64,000 nucleotides of DNA from contig NZ_RPHB01000002.1 in assembly GCF_019343195.1 (NCBI RefSeq), positions 496,001 to 560,000 of the forward strand. Reading direction: 5' to 3'. Under the pieces are notes generated by a model. That model ran no database searches and was not told the origin of the DNA. It was given only the letters and a program-made list of their open reading frames with translations. Position 1 is the stretch's first letter. Every line of letters begins with the position of its first letter. The translations under genes and the position numbers were made by a program. Below are positions 1 to 9,558 of the stretch, piece after piece. Source of the stretch: Arthrospiribacter ruber. Its GTDB lineage: Bacteria > Bacteroidota > Bacteroidia > Cytophagales > Cyclobacteriaceae.

Positions 1-937
<937 letters not shown>

Positions 938-1048
938 CTAATTAAGGATTCACTAAAGGATTGCCTAACAAAGTGGAACAGTTGTTGTTTTTTCTATGAA
1001 GTGCAGACCATTACTGCCCATTTATTGTTAAATCTAAACCAACAGAAT

Positions 1049-1693
1049 ATGAAACCGATCACATTGATATTAGCGTTTATTCTGCTTTTGATGATGGCTT
1101 GTAGCCCTTCTACACAAATCACTGCCAGCTGGAAAAACGAGCAGGAAAGCAGACAGCCCTACTCCAGTATTTTACTGGCCTCTTTTTCAGAAGACCTTTC
1201 ATTAAGACAGTCATTGGAGGGAGAATTTATGTCGCGTTTGCAAAACAGAGATGTAACTGCTATAAGAAGCATTGATGTATTTACCCCAGACTTCTTTTCT
1301 ACCAATGAGCCAAATGAAGATCAGGTGTTGGAGATCCTCAATGAAGTGAATGCAGAAGCAATTATGACCATCACTTTGATCAATGTAGAGGAAGATGAAC
1401 GTTTTGTACCTGGTGGAGGAATGGGACCGATGTTTGCCCCCATGGGCAGATTTGGCTATTATGGTAATTTCTTCGGATACTGGAACCACTGGAATGCTGC
1501 AGGTTGGAACCAGGGATATTATACTACTGACCGTAGGTATTTTATGGAGACCAACCTTTATGATGCAGAATCCCTGAAGCTAATATGGAGCGCACAATCC
1601 AAGACCTTAAATCCTTCTGACATTCAGGCTTTTGCAAAAGAATATGTAGATGCCATCAAAGCTGAAATGAGGGAAGAAAATCTTATCCTTTAA
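1049..1693 (+). CDS. DUF4136-like lipoprotein
   Basis: Predicted lipoprotein of 214 residues. The first 18 residues form a hydrophobic signal ending in the lipobox LMMAC, so the mature protein should begin at that Cys and be membrane-anchored. The frame is open upstream to 893, but only the ATG at 1049 places the signal peptide at the N-terminus, so I use it. The mature part shows the general plan of DUF4136-type proteins: an opening beta-rich stretch (ITASWKNE), a central region about variation of values over time or copies, a Gly/Phe/Tyr/Trp-rich low-complexity segment around residues 120-155, and a closing helix. Function is unknown. It is a single-gene unit ending at a strong bidirectional terminator. 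Family assignment is tentative; lipoprotein status is well supported. Confidence 0.7.
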   Translation: MKPITLILAFILLLMMACSPSTQITASWKNEQESRQPYSSILLASFSEDLSLRQSLEGEFMSRLQNRDVTAIRSIDVFTPDFFSTNEPNEDQVLEILNEVNAEAIMTITLINVEEDERFVPGGGMGPMFAPMGRFGYYGNFFGYWNHWNAAGWNQGYYTTDRRYFMETNLYDAESLKLIWSAQSKTLNPSDIQAFAKEYVDAIKAEMREENLIL

Positions 1694-1696
1694 TAT

Positions 1697-1725
1697 AAAA
1701 AAACCTCCCAAATCGGAGGTTTTTT
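1697..1725. terminator. Bidirectional rho-independent terminator
   Basis: AAAAAAACCTCC pairs with GGAGGTTTTTT across a 5-base loop. The A-run and T-run make it functional in both directions, serving the convergent lipoprotein gene (ending 1693) and fahA (ending 1729). Confidence 0.85.
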
Positions 1726-1728
1726 ATT

Positions 1729-3000
1729 TCATTTGGCTGGTAATACTTTGGAGCTTACTTCTCCAAATCCGACTCTGATATGTTCAAGCTTACAAAAACC
1801 TTTCATCAGAACTGTATCTCCGTCCTCGATAAATTTCCGCTCTGAACCGTCTTCTAGTCTGACAGGCTTGGTTCCTTTCCAGGCCAATTCCAACATAGAG
1901 CCATAGCTGTCCTCTGTCGGCCCTGAAATGGTACCGGAGGCATACATATCTCCCACATTGATATTACAACCATTTACGGTATGGTGTGCCAATTGCTGGG
2001 CGATATTCCAATACATATATTTAAAATTGGAGGTACAAACTTTTTCGGCCTTTTGGTTTTCGGGCTGAATATACACTTCCAAGTTGATATCAAATGCATG
2101 ATCCTTTTCGCACTTGAGATATGGTAAAACTTCGGGTTCCTGGGTCGGGCCGGCTACTCTAAAATTCTCCAGAGCTTCCAAAGTCACAATCCAAGGAGAT
2201 ATGCTGCTGGCAAAATTCTTCCCCAAAAAGGGGCCTAAAGGCACATATTCCCAAGCCTGAATATCACGGGCTGACCAGTCATTGAAAAGAACAAAACCGA
2301 AAATAAAATCTTCTGCTTCACCTGTAGAAATACTGTCACCCATTTTGGTTTGGCGTCCGGTGATAAAAGCTAGCTCCAACTCAAAATCCAATCTTCTGCT
2401 TGGCCCAAATTCAGGTTTTTCCATATTAGGATCTTTGTATTGTCCTTTTGGCCTATGAATCGGAACACCCGAAGGAATGATAGAGGAGGCCCTACCGTGA
2501 TAACCTACAGGAATGTGCTTCCAGTTGGGTAACAAAGCATTGTCAGGATCTCTGAACATAGTACCTACATTGGTAGCATGCTCCATACTGCTATAAAAGT
2601 CTGTATAATCTCCCACTTTTACAGGCATCAGCATTTGGGCTTCCTTTCTATTGACCATTGCTTTGCCCCTTACCTGATGATCCCTTAGCTTTTCATTATC
2701 TGTAAGCAAAAGGTCCTGGACTATCTCACGTACTCTTCTGGTCACTCCCTTACCTAATGAAATGAATTCATTGAGAGAATCCCTAAGAAATATGTCATGA
2801 GGCAACTGGCTCAACTCCGCAAAAAAACCTTCGTCATGAAGAACCGCGAGGTCTACAATTTTATCTCCGATAGCTACCCCAGCTCTCGGTGACAATCTTT
2901 TATTTTGGAAAACACCAAAAGGAAGGTTATAAATCGTAAAATCGGAATCTTTTGGAATCTGCACCCAAGACTCGAGTACAGGTAATTCAGGCTTTGTCAT
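1729..3000 (-). CDS. fahA: Fumarylacetoacetase
   Basis: Hydrolyses fumarylacetoacetate to fumarate and acetoacetate, the last step of tyrosine/homogentisate breakdown; cytosolic. 423 residues, the usual length. The N-terminal domain (about 1-120) begins with the family pattern SWVQIPKDSDFTIYNLPFGVF; the catalytic C-terminal domain carries DFYSSMEHATNVG, the metal- and substrate-binding LDFELELAFITG and FNDWSARDIQAWEYVPLGPF, and SGTISGP. No other tyrosine-degradation gene (hmgA, hppD) lies in the window, so it stands alone here. A TAnnTTTG element lies 23 bases upstream of the ATG. Identification is firm. Confidence 0.96.
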   Translation of the reverse strand: MTKPELPVLESWVQIPKDSDFTIYNLPFGVFQNKRLSPRAGVAIGDKIVDLAVLHDEGFFAELSQLPHDIFLRDSLNEFISLGKGVTRRVREIVQDLLLTDNEKLRDHQVRGKAMVNRKEAQMLMPVKVGDYTDFYSSMEHATNVGTMFRDPDNALLPNWKHIPVGYHGRASSIIPSGVPIHRPKGQYKDPNMEKPEFGPSRRLDFELELAFITGRQTKMGDSISTGEAEDFIFGFVLFNDWSARDIQAWEYVPLGPFLGKNFASSISPWIVTLEALENFRVAGPTQEPEVLPYLKCEKDHAFDINLEVYIQPENQKAEKVCTSNFKYMYWNIAQQLAHHTVNGCNINVGDMYASGTISGPTEDSYGSMLELAWKGTKPVRLEDGSERKFIEDGDTVLMKGFCKLEHIRVGFGEVSSKVLPAK

Positions 3001-3023
3001 AAGTAAAAATTTAATTCGTGGCC

Positions 3024-3031
3024 CAAATTTA
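3024..3031 (-). promoter_or_regulatory. Bacteroidota -7 element for fahA
   Basis: Reads TAAATTTG on the minus strand, an exact TAnnTTTG, 23 bases before the fahA ATG. Role inferred from motif and distance. Confidence 0.5.
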
Positions 3032-3199
3032 GAAGAATAAGGCAGAAGATAAAAATTGATTGTTCTACCAATACTAAAAAGGCCTTTTCAGAATTCGAGG
3101 GCTCTCTTTTAAAGCAAAAAAACCTAAAATTTCCTCTTTTCAACTCTCAATACCTGCCGATTTTGAACAAATTTGGGTAGGGCGGTACTTAATTTGTCT

Positions 3200-3207
3200 T
3201 AATTTTG
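3200..3207 (+). promoter_or_regulatory. Bacteroidota -7 element for valS
   Basis: TAATTTTG, an exact TAnnTTTG, 26 bases before the valS ATG. A TTTG at 3172-3175 is the nearest -33 candidate, but its 24-base spacer is longer than the preferred ~19. Confidence 0.5.
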
Positions 3208-3233
3208 CCAACCGAAGTTCAATTTTAGAAGAT

Positions 3234-5867
3234 ATGTCAATAGCTACCAAATACAATCCAGAATCTGTAGAGTTAAAATGGTACAAGTACTGGATGGAAA
3301 ACCGGTTTTTTGCCTCAAAAGTAGACCCCGATAAAGAACCTTACACCATTGTAATCCCTCCTCCAAATGTAACCGGTGTGCTTCACATGGGCCACATGCT
3401 CAACAACACCATTCAGGATGTCCTCATCCGAAAAGCGAGAATGGAAGGAAAAAATGCCTGCTGGGTACCTGGGACTGACCATGCCTCCATTGCAACAGAA
3501 GCAAAGGTGGTCGCCATGCTTAAAGAAAAAGGCATTGACAAAAACTCTCTGAGCAGGGATGAATTTCTAGAGCATGCCTGGGAGTGGAAGAAAAAATATG
3601 GAGGAATCATTCTCGAGCAACTTCAAAAATTAGGTGCTTCCTGTGATTGGGACAGAACCAAGTTTACCATGGATGAGGACCTCAGCCGAGCAGTAATCTC
3701 TGTTTTTGTAGACCTGCACAAAAAAGGTAAAATCTACAGGGGAATAAGAATGGTCAACTGGGATCCGCAGGGAAAAACAGCCCTTTCAGATGATGAAGTG
3801 ATCATGAAAGAAGTACAGTCCAAACTGTATTATATCCATTACAAAATAGAGGGTTCTGAAAGCGAAACCTTGACAATAGCTACGACAAGACCAGAAACCA
3901 TCATGGCGGATGTAGCGATCTGTATCAATCCCAACGATCAAAGATTCTCCCATTTAAAAGGGAAAAAGGCCATTATCCCTTTGATAGGAAGAGCCATTCC
4001 TATCATTGAAGATGAATATGTAGATATGGAATTCGGAACAGGTTGCCTCAAAGTCACCCCTGCCCATGACCTAAATGACTACGAACTTGGTGTCAAACAC
4101 AAGCTTGAAGTCATTGATATACTCAATGATGATGGTTCTTTGAATGAAAAAGCCCAAATCCTCATAGGCGAAGACAGGTTTGTAGCCAGAAAAAAAATCG
4201 CTAAACTTCTTGATGAAGCAGGTCAACTGGACAAGGTAGAAGACTATAAATCCAACGTGGGCCATTCAGAAAGAACGGATGCGGTAGTGGAGCCAAAACT
4301 TTCTCTCCAGTGGTTCTTGAAAATGGAAGATATCACCAAACCGGCTTTGAAGGCGGTAATGGAAGATATCATTCAACTATACCCACCAAAATTCAAGAAC
4401 ATGTACCGCGCATGGATGGAAAACGTGCGTGATTGGTGTATTTCCAGACAGCTGTGGTGGGGCCATAGAATTCCGGCCTACCACCTCCCTAATGGAGAAT
4501 TTGTGGTCGCGGCCACACAAGCAGAGGCTTTGAAATTGGCAAATGAAAAATTCGGAGATCAATTTACTATCGAAGATCTCAAGCAAGATGAAGATGTACT
4601 GGATACCTGGTTTTCTTCATGGCTATGGCCTATCTCTGTTTTTGACAGCAAAGTTTTTGAAGGTGATGCTCCAAATGCAGATTTAAGGTACTATTACCCT
4701 ACCAATGATCTGGTAACCGCTCCTGAAATTCTCTTTTTCTGGGTGGCAAGAATGATCATTGCCGGGTATGAATACATGGGAGAAAAGCCGTTCAAAAATG
4801 TCTACCTGACAGGAATAGTAAGAGATAAGCAGGGCAGGAAAATGTCCAAATCACTTGGAAACTCTCCGGATCCTCTTGAGCTGATCAAGCAATACGGGGC
4901 AGACGGGGTAAGAACGGGAATGTTATTTTCCTCCCCTGCCGGAAATGATTTGCCGTTTGATGAAAAACTGGTAGAGCAGGGAAGAAATTTCGCCAACAAA
5001 ATATGGAATGCTTTCAGACTGATCAAAGGCTGGGAAGTAGATAGCAAAATTTCAGGTTCAGAAAATAAAGCAAGTATTCACTGGTTTGAAAACCGTTTTC
5101 AGGAAGCATTGGCTGAAATCGAAGATCACTTCGATAAGTTCAGGATTTCTGATGCATTGATGACCACTTACAAATTGGTCTGGGACGATTTCTGCTCTTG
5201 GTATTTGGAAATGATCAAGCCTGCTTATCAGCAGCCTATAGACAAGGAAACCTATGACAAAACCATAGAATTTCTAGAAGATATATTAAGGATCCTTCAT
5301 CCATTTATGCCATTCCTTACAGAAGAAATCTGGCAAACCCTCAATGATAGAGGGCCTGGACATGCATTGATTGTACAGAATTGGCCAGAGAAAAAATCTT
5401 TCGACACCAAGCCAATTGCTGAAGCTGCACAAGTATTTGAGTTGGTCTCACAGGTCAGAAACCTGAGGAGTTCTAAAGGCATGTCACCCAAAGAGACACT
5501 GTCTTTATCCATCAATACCCAACATCCTGAGCTGTATATCAGCTATCAGGCGGTCCTTAAAAAACTGGGGAACCTATCTGAAATTAACTTTGCCGAGAAA
5601 GTCGAAAATGCTGTAAGCTTCCTGGTAAAGGCCGATGAATGCTTTGTGCCAATGACAGAGGACATAGATGTAGAAAAGGAAAAGGAAAGCCTCAGCAACG
5701 AGCTTGAATACACGAAAGGGTTTTTGGCTTCTGTAATGAAAAAACTCAGCAATGAGCGTTTTGTGGCGGGAGCACCGGCAGCAGTTGTAGAAAACGAAAA
5801 GAAAAAACAGGCTGATGCAGAAGCAAAGATCAAAACGCTGGAAGAAGCACTGGCTAAGTTAGGCTAA
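3234..5867 (+). CDS. valS: Valine--tRNA ligase
   Basis: Class I aminoacyl-tRNA synthetase charging tRNA-Val; essential and cytosolic. 877 residues, normal for Bacteroidota ValRS. The HIGH-type motif is HMGH (about residue 51-54, after PPPNVTGVL) and the KMSKS loop is present as [10 protein letters not shown] (about residue 535). The editing domain (about 190-340) includes [13 protein letters not shown]. The anticodon-binding domain follows (about 590-750), and the C-terminal 70 residues are a charged coiled coil ([15 protein letters not shown] onward), as in most ValRS. It is transcribed alone, with a TAnnTTTG element upstream and a hairpin right after the stop codon. Confidence 0.98.
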   Translation: MSIATKYNPESVELKWYKYWMENRFFASKVDPDKEPYTIVIPPPNVTGVLHMGHMLNNTIQDVLIRKARMEGKNACWVPGTDHASIATEAKVVAMLKEKGIDKNSLSRDEFLEHAWEWKKKYGGIILEQLQKLGASCDWDRTKFTMDEDLSRAVISVFVDLHKKGKIYRGIRMVNWDPQGKTALSDDEVIMKEVQSKLYYIHYKIEGSESETLTIATTRPETIMADVAICINPNDQRFSHLKGKKAIIPLIGRAIPIIEDEYVDMEFGTGCLKVTPAHDLNDYELGVKHKLEVIDILNDDGSLNEKAQILIGEDRFVARKKIAKLLDEAGQLDKVEDYKSNVGHSERTDAVVEPKLSLQWFLKMEDITKPALKAVMEDIIQLYPPKFKNMYRAWMENVRDWCISRQLWWGHRIPAYHLPNGEFVVAATQAEALKLANEKFGDQFTIEDLKQDEDVLDTWFSSWLWPISVFDSKVFEGDAPNADLRYYYPTNDLVTAPEILFFWVARMIIAGYEYMGEKPFKNVYLTGIVRDKQGRKMSKSLGNSPDPLELIKQYGADGVRTGMLFSSPAGNDLPFDEKLVEQGRNFANKIWNAFRLIKGWEVDSKISGSENKASIHWFENRFQEALAEIEDHFDKFRISDALMTTYKLVWDDFCSWYLEMIKPAYQQPIDKETYDKTIEFLEDILRILHPFMPFLTEEIWQTLNDRGPGHALIVQNWPEKKSFDTKPIAEAAQVFELVSQVRNLRSSKGMSPKETLSLSINTQHPELYISYQAVLKKLGNLSEINFAEKVENAVSFLVKADECFVPMTEDIDVEKEKESLSNELEYTKGFLASVMKKLSNERFVAGAPAAVVENEKKKQADAEAKIKTLEEALAKLG

Positions 5868-5876
5868 ATGTAAAAA

Positions 5877-5912
5877 GATATCGACCGGTATTTTCGGATA
5901 TTGGTCGATATC
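5877..5912 (+). terminator. Long hairpin after valS
   Basis: GATATCGACC and GGTCGATATC are perfect 10-base inverted copies separated by 16 bases; in RNA the inner bases can extend the stem with A-U and G-U pairs, leaving a very small loop. A T-rich stretch follows about 15 bases later rather than directly, so it is an imperfect intrinsic terminator. Confidence 0.5.
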
Positions 5913-5993
5913 AATCGCTTTAAGATTTTATTTTTTGCATATTTCTTTTCCAAAACCACTAGATTTTAAAAAGTCAAAATTAGCCCTTATCTA

Positions 5994-6295
5994 AGGTGTG
6001 GATTATCAGATAATACGATTAAGCTTATTAGAGATGTATTTTCTAAACATCCTCAAGTCGAAAAGCAGTACTTCATGGCTCTAGGGCTAAGGGTAATTAC
6101 AGGCCAGGGTCAGATATTGACCTAACACTTCTTGAAGCTTCTTTGGATCTCACTGAACTTCAAAAAATCGAACTTGAACTTGACGATCTTCTCCTACCCT
6201 ACAAAATAGATCTTTCTATTTTTCATCATATCAGCAATCCGGAATTTTTAGAACACATTAATAGGGTCGGAATAGATTTTTATAAAAAAGTATAG
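5994..6295 (+). pseudogene. Decayed MNT-type nucleotidyltransferase (antitoxin-like)
   Basis: Reads as a ~100-residue minimal nucleotidyltransferase once one frameshift is allowed. From 6000 one frame encodes GLSDNTIKLIRDVF and ends at VE (6062); from 6065 the frame shifted by one base encodes AVLHGSRAKGNYRPGSDIDL, the hallmark GSRAKG...DxD of this family, then LPYKIDLSIFHHI (third carboxylate) and stops at 6295. A single missing A in the run at 6061-6064 explains the shift. The codon where a start is expected (5994-5996) is AGG, one base from ATG, so the start may be lost too. In the family such proteins act with a HEPN partner; none is visible on either side. Inference: a dead remnant of a HEPN/MNT-like module. 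Confidence 0.8.
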
Positions 6296-6414
6296 GGTAA
6301 TTCAAAAAAGCTGTTCTCATTTTCTAAAACATCATTTTAAATTGCTTTTAGAGTGATTTCAAAACAAAATTTTATTTTTTAGCGTAAAGTCAAAAGACCG
6401 AACCAAATAATCCT

Positions 6415-7467
6415 ATGATGAAAAACCATTTTAGAATACTTTCCTTCGCTTTTGTTTTAATTACGATTTTTTCGTGTGACACTGACGACAACCCCGAACC
6501 CAACCCCATTCAAGACGATTTTCCTGATCTACAGCTTTTTCTGGATAGATTTGCAGAAGAAGCCAGCTTTAGAGGTTTTGACTTAAATTTATCTGGATTG
6601 GATGCTGTGTATGTAGATGAAATAAATAGAAATGATGCACCCTATTGTGGTTATGGATATATCATTCATCCTCAAACAGGACGCAGAACAGTCGAAATTT
6701 CAAGAGCGCCAAACTGTAATTGGGCGGCCCTTTCAGACATTCAAAGGGAAAATCTATTTTTCCATGAAATGGGACATGCCTTTCTTAACCTCCCTCATGA
6801 CAATGCACTCAAATGTGACGGAAGACCTCTTTCACTGATGACTGATGAATTTAATATTTTCGAAATATACAGAGAAGGCGAAGAAGAATTAAGGACTTAC
6901 TACCTTGATGAATTGTTTGACAGGGTAGCAGCCAGTGAACAATGCATTGATTTCGGGCAGGATTTTGATCAGGATCCTGTATTCTTTAAAAATGAGTTAG
7001 AGGATGGATTTTGGAATTTTTCCAATGACAATGGCAACTACCAAGTATCCAGAGGTGTACATGAGGATTCTGGTGTACCCTATCTTGGAATTTCATCCGA
7101 AGGGGACGGTCAAAATACAGGATATATTTATAAAGAAATATTGGTCCCAAATATTCCAGAAGGGGCATCCGTAACGCTAAGAACAAAAATCAATGCAGAA
7201 AATCTGCAAGGCCCTGGAGTCGCAATAGCTTTGAGGATTTATGAAACCGAAATCGGCAATACCGGTGCTAATTTAGTGGAAACAGCTACTTTGACCACTG
7301 AAAATGATCCCATTGGGGGCACCTTGGAAGACCATGTATTAGAACTCACCCTTCCCAATTTTACGAGACGAACAATCTTCATGATCCCTTTTGCTGTCAT
7401 GATGCCTGGCACTGAGGGAAAGGCATATTTTGATGATTTTGAGATAGTAGTAGAAGATGCTTCTTGA
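6415..7467 (+). CDS. Putative zinc metallopeptidase lipoprotein with C-terminal beta domain
   Basis: Predicted lipoprotein, 350 residues. The signal peptide ends in TIFSC (about residue 21), followed by an Asp/Pro/Asn-rich linker. The N-terminal half contains FFHEMGHAFLNLPHDN (about residues 119-134): HExxH followed six residues later by a third His, a plausible zinc site, so a peptidase-like fold is likely. Residues about 190-350 look like a separate beta-sandwich (EDGFWNFSNDNGNYQVSRG... ending YFDDFEIVVED), resembling carbohydrate-binding or jelly-roll modules. It starts ATGATG; either Met is possible. No neighbour points to a substrate. Peptidase activity is inferred from the motif only. 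Confidence 0.65.
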   Translation: MMKNHFRILSFAFVLITIFSCDTDDNPEPNPIQDDFPDLQLFLDRFAEEASFRGFDLNLSGLDAVYVDEINRNDAPYCGYGYIIHPQTGRRTVEISRAPNCNWAALSDIQRENLFFHEMGHAFLNLPHDNALKCDGRPLSLMTDEFNIFEIYREGEEELRTYYLDELFDRVAASEQCIDFGQDFDQDPVFFKNELEDGFWNFSNDNGNYQVSRGVHEDSGVPYLGISSEGDGQNTGYIYKEILVPNIPEGASVTLRTKINAENLQGPGVAIALRIYETEIGNTGANLVETATLTTENDPIGGTLEDHVLELTLPNFTRRTIFMIPFAVMMPGTEGKAYFDDFEIVVEDAS

Positions 7468-7509
7468 AATAAAAGGTTCACAACTTTCATGAGTCAAATC
7501 AATTTTTGC

Positions 7510-7566
7510 CACAAAGCGCAAAGGCACTAAAAAATCACTAATGACTTTGTGAATATTTGTGCCTTT
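7510..7566. repeat. CACAAAG/AAAGGCAC nested inverted repeat
   Basis: Between two convergent genes. CACAAAG (7510-7516) pairs with CTTTGTG (7545-7551), and AAAGGCAC (7520-7527) with GTGCCTTT (7559-7566), giving interleaved inverted copies. Words of this kind (cacaaaggcac) recur between genes in Bacteroidota genomes as far as I recall; only this copy is seen here. Confidence 0.5.
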
Positions 7567-7635
7567 CTGTTTAAGGAGCCATATAAAAGCCTCATGATAA
7601 AATGGTGTTAGAAAAAATAAATCCACCTAATTGTT

Positions 7636-7680
7636 AAAAACCAGAAAGAGAGATCCGATATGATGAAGCTCTCATTTTGG
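7636..7680 (-). terminator. Rho-independent terminator of the DUF4349 gene
   Basis: On the minus strand, right after the stop codon, CCAAAATGAGAG and CTCTCTTTCTGG form a 12-position stem with two mismatches, followed by a run of five T. Confidence 0.65.
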
Positions 7681-7681
7681 T

Positions 7682-8518
7682 TCAGGTTTTATTATTTCTA
7701 CTCCTCATTCTTGTGACTAAAAACCAGATTAAAACACCCAAAATCGCAAAAGGCCAGAGTCTGACAAGAAGCAATACCATATATACAAACAAGTTCCAAC
7801 CGGTGGCAAGAGACTTCAATAATTTACCACCGAAGCTGTCTGAATAGACAGTTGATTTCCGCAGATCTTGATGGAGGTAAACACTTATGGTACTGTAAGC
7901 GATATCATTGCCGAGACTTTTAAATCTCGACTCATTGATTTCAATCTCATTTCTGATGTTGCTGAGGTTCCGCTCTATTTCAATCATATCTCTGATTTCA
8001 GAAGACTTAGAAAGAAGTTCCCTATATCGCTCTTCAAGCATTTTTTTACTTTTCAAAGTAGCCTCCAAGTCGCGATACCTATTGGTAACATCCTCAACAT
8101 TGGAAGATTTATTGATCAAAGAACCTCCAACTGTAGATAAGGTGTCCATTAAACTCGAATACGTATCAGAAGGAACTCTGATATTGAAATTGTAAGAAAC
8201 ACGATCCTTATGGTTATTCAGATTTTCCGATTCCACATAAGCTTGGAATCTGGAGACCAATTTCTTGATTGTAGCATAATCAGCCTGAATATCTCCCGAA
8301 GAAATTTCCAGATACCCCCTTCTTATTAGTTTCCGCTCAAAGGCAGTTTGGTTATCCATAAAAATTTCTTCTTCAGGTGGTGGTGGTTGTTCTGTAAGTG
8401 GAATATCTAAGAACTCTTCAAAATCAGCAGCAAGGTTACTGTCATGACCTCCGTTTTCACAGGAAAAGGCAAAAAGAAAGGCCGAAAAGACCAAGTACAG
8501 GCTAAAATATTTTTTCAT
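7682..8518 (-). CDS. DUF4349 domain lipoprotein
   Basis: 278 residues from the ATG at 8518; the frame is open further upstream, but this Met puts the signal peptide and lipobox (FAFSC) at the N-terminus. The DUF4349 body includes the typical RRGYLEISSGDI strand, a segment on residues of a pair (NFNIRVPSDTYSSLMDTLS), a coiled-coil middle (about 140-200, with repeated Glu/Arg and NRYRDLEATLKSK), and a C-terminal membrane helix (LFVYMVLLLVRLWPFAILG) followed by a basic tail. The topology suggests an envelope protein tethered at both ends. Function unknown in the literature I know. Divergent from the DUF2975 gene, with a G10 tract between them. Confidence 0.85.
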   Translation of the reverse strand: MKKYFSLYLVFSAFLFAFSCENGGHDSNLAADFEEFLDIPLTEQPPPPEEEIFMDNQTAFERKLIRRGYLEISSGDIQADYATIKKLVSRFQAYVESENLNNHKDRVSYNFNIRVPSDTYSSLMDTLSTVGGSLINKSSNVEDVTNRYRDLEATLKSKKMLEERYRELLSKSSEIRDMIEIERNLSNIRNEIEINESRFKSLGNDIAYSTISVYLHQDLRKSTVYSDSFGGKLLKSLATGWNLFVYMVLLLVRLWPFAILGVLIWFLVTRMRSRNNKT

Positions 8519-8634
8519 TTTTATTGAAACAAGAATGCTTAAGGTACGAAAACTATACAATTGATCTTTTTATTCCCTCAAATAAATTACTTCTTAAAAT
8601 ACCAAGGGGTAAAAAAAATATTCATTGATTAACA

Positions 8635-8644
8635 GGGGGGGGGG
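8635..8644. repeat. G10 homopolymer in a divergent promoter region
   Basis: Ten consecutive G in an otherwise strongly AT-rich spacer between the DUF4349 gene (starting 8518, minus) and the DUF2975 gene (starting 8739, plus). Just downstream, AAAATTTATTT (8652-8662) and AAATAAATTTT (8672-8682) form a perfect AT inverted repeat. No other G or C run of comparable length is seen in the window. Confidence 0.9.
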
Positions 8645-8738
8645 TAATAATAAAATTTATTTTATTCAAAAAAATAAATTTTTATTGTATATCAATAATT
8701 TTTTACTGTAATTTGAAAATAATAAAAACACTCACGAT

Positions 8739-9299
8739 ATGACTTGGAAAGAAAATTGGAAGAAAAAATGGGAAAATCAGCCCGGGCTGATGTTGATCAC
8801 CATTGTGATCTGGTCCATCTTCATTGGGCTGTGCATCAAAGCTGGAGCACTGCTCTTTACTTTTACCTACAGCCTTTTTAATGCAGAGGTAGCAAAAAAC
8901 CTTTATGAAGGCCTTAACTTATATGGGCTCCTGGATCAACATTTCTGGAATTACATTGGAGTCATGTCCTTTATATTGGTGATTGCCGGTCAAAAGGCTT
9001 ACATGTTTTATCTTATGATCAGGGTTTTTCTCACTATCGACATGGTACACCCCTTCAGTGCTGAAGTTTCCAAACTGATTACAGAAATCGCCCAAATCGC
9101 AATTCAGATTGGGATCGTCATCATCCTGGCATCAGCCTATTTTTCTTGGTTGGTCAAAAGAGGCTTCGATCTCCCTGCTTTGGGAAGCTATGTTGGAGGG
9201 GCTTTTGAGTATCTGTTGATGGGCGCATTGATTTATGCCATTGCACAAGTATTCAAAAGAGGTGTTGCCATTCAATCGGAAAACGAATTAACCATCTGA
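8739..9299 (+). CDS. DUF2975 integral membrane protein
   Basis: 186 residues with four hydrophobic segments (about 18-42, 68-90, 118-142, 150-175), matching DUF2975 membrane proteins. These are usually encoded with a small Cro/YozG-like HTH regulator, and that partner begins three bases after the stop codon. The pair is thought to form a membrane protein/regulator unit of unknown signal; that role is inference. Upstream, TAATTTG at about 8707 resembles but does not exactly match the -7 consensus, and the G10 tract lies about 95 bases before the start. Confidence 0.85.
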   Translation: MTWKENWKKKWENQPGLMLITIVIWSIFIGLCIKAGALLFTFTYSLFNAEVAKNLYEGLNLYGLLDQHFWNYIGVMSFILVIAGQKAYMFYLMIRVFLTIDMVHPFSAEVSKLITEIAQIAIQIGIVIILASAYFSWLVKRGFDLPALGSYVGGAFEYLLMGALIYAIAQVFKRGVAIQSENELTI

Positions 9300-9302
9300 A
9301 TT

Positions 9303-9518
9303 ATGCCCATAATAGTCAATTTGGATGTAATGATGGCCAAAAGAAAAATGTCTCTCAATGAACTTTCCGAAAAAGTAGACATCACCCTTTCCAACCTTTC
9401 CATACTTAAAACAGGAAAGGCAAAAGCGGTCCGCTTCAATACCCTTGAAGCAATTTGCAAGGCATTGAACTGTCAGCCGGGGGATATTTTGGAGTATTCT
9501 GAAGAAGAAGGAATGTAG
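9303..9518 (+). CDS. Small Cro/YozG-like HTH regulator
   Basis: 71 residues, almost entirely one helix-turn-helix domain: MAKRKMSLNELSEKVDITLSN forms the first helices and NLSILKTGKAKAVRF the recognition region, then TLEAICKALNCQPGDILEY, the typical end of the HTH_26/YozG group. DNA-binding protein, probably autoregulatory on the operon it shares with the DUF2975 gene (three-base gap). Two Met codons near the start (residues 10 and 11) are alternative starts; the first ATG fits the spacing best. Confidence 0.9.
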   Translation: MPIIVNLDVMMAKRKMSLNELSEKVDITLSNLSILKTGKAKAVRFNTLEAICKALNCQPGDILEYSEEEGM

Positions 9519-9538
9519 GCTGGACCAACCTGCATTCC
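9510..9538. terminator. Hairpin between convergent genes
   Basis: GGAATGTAGG (overlapping the stop codon of the HTH gene) pairs with CCTGCATTCC with one mismatch; inner TGG/CCA can pair too. Only three T follow on the plus strand. Likely terminates the DUF2975-HTH operon before the convergent reductase gene. Confidence 0.5.
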
Positions 9539-9558
9539 TTTCAATTTGCAACCTTTGC

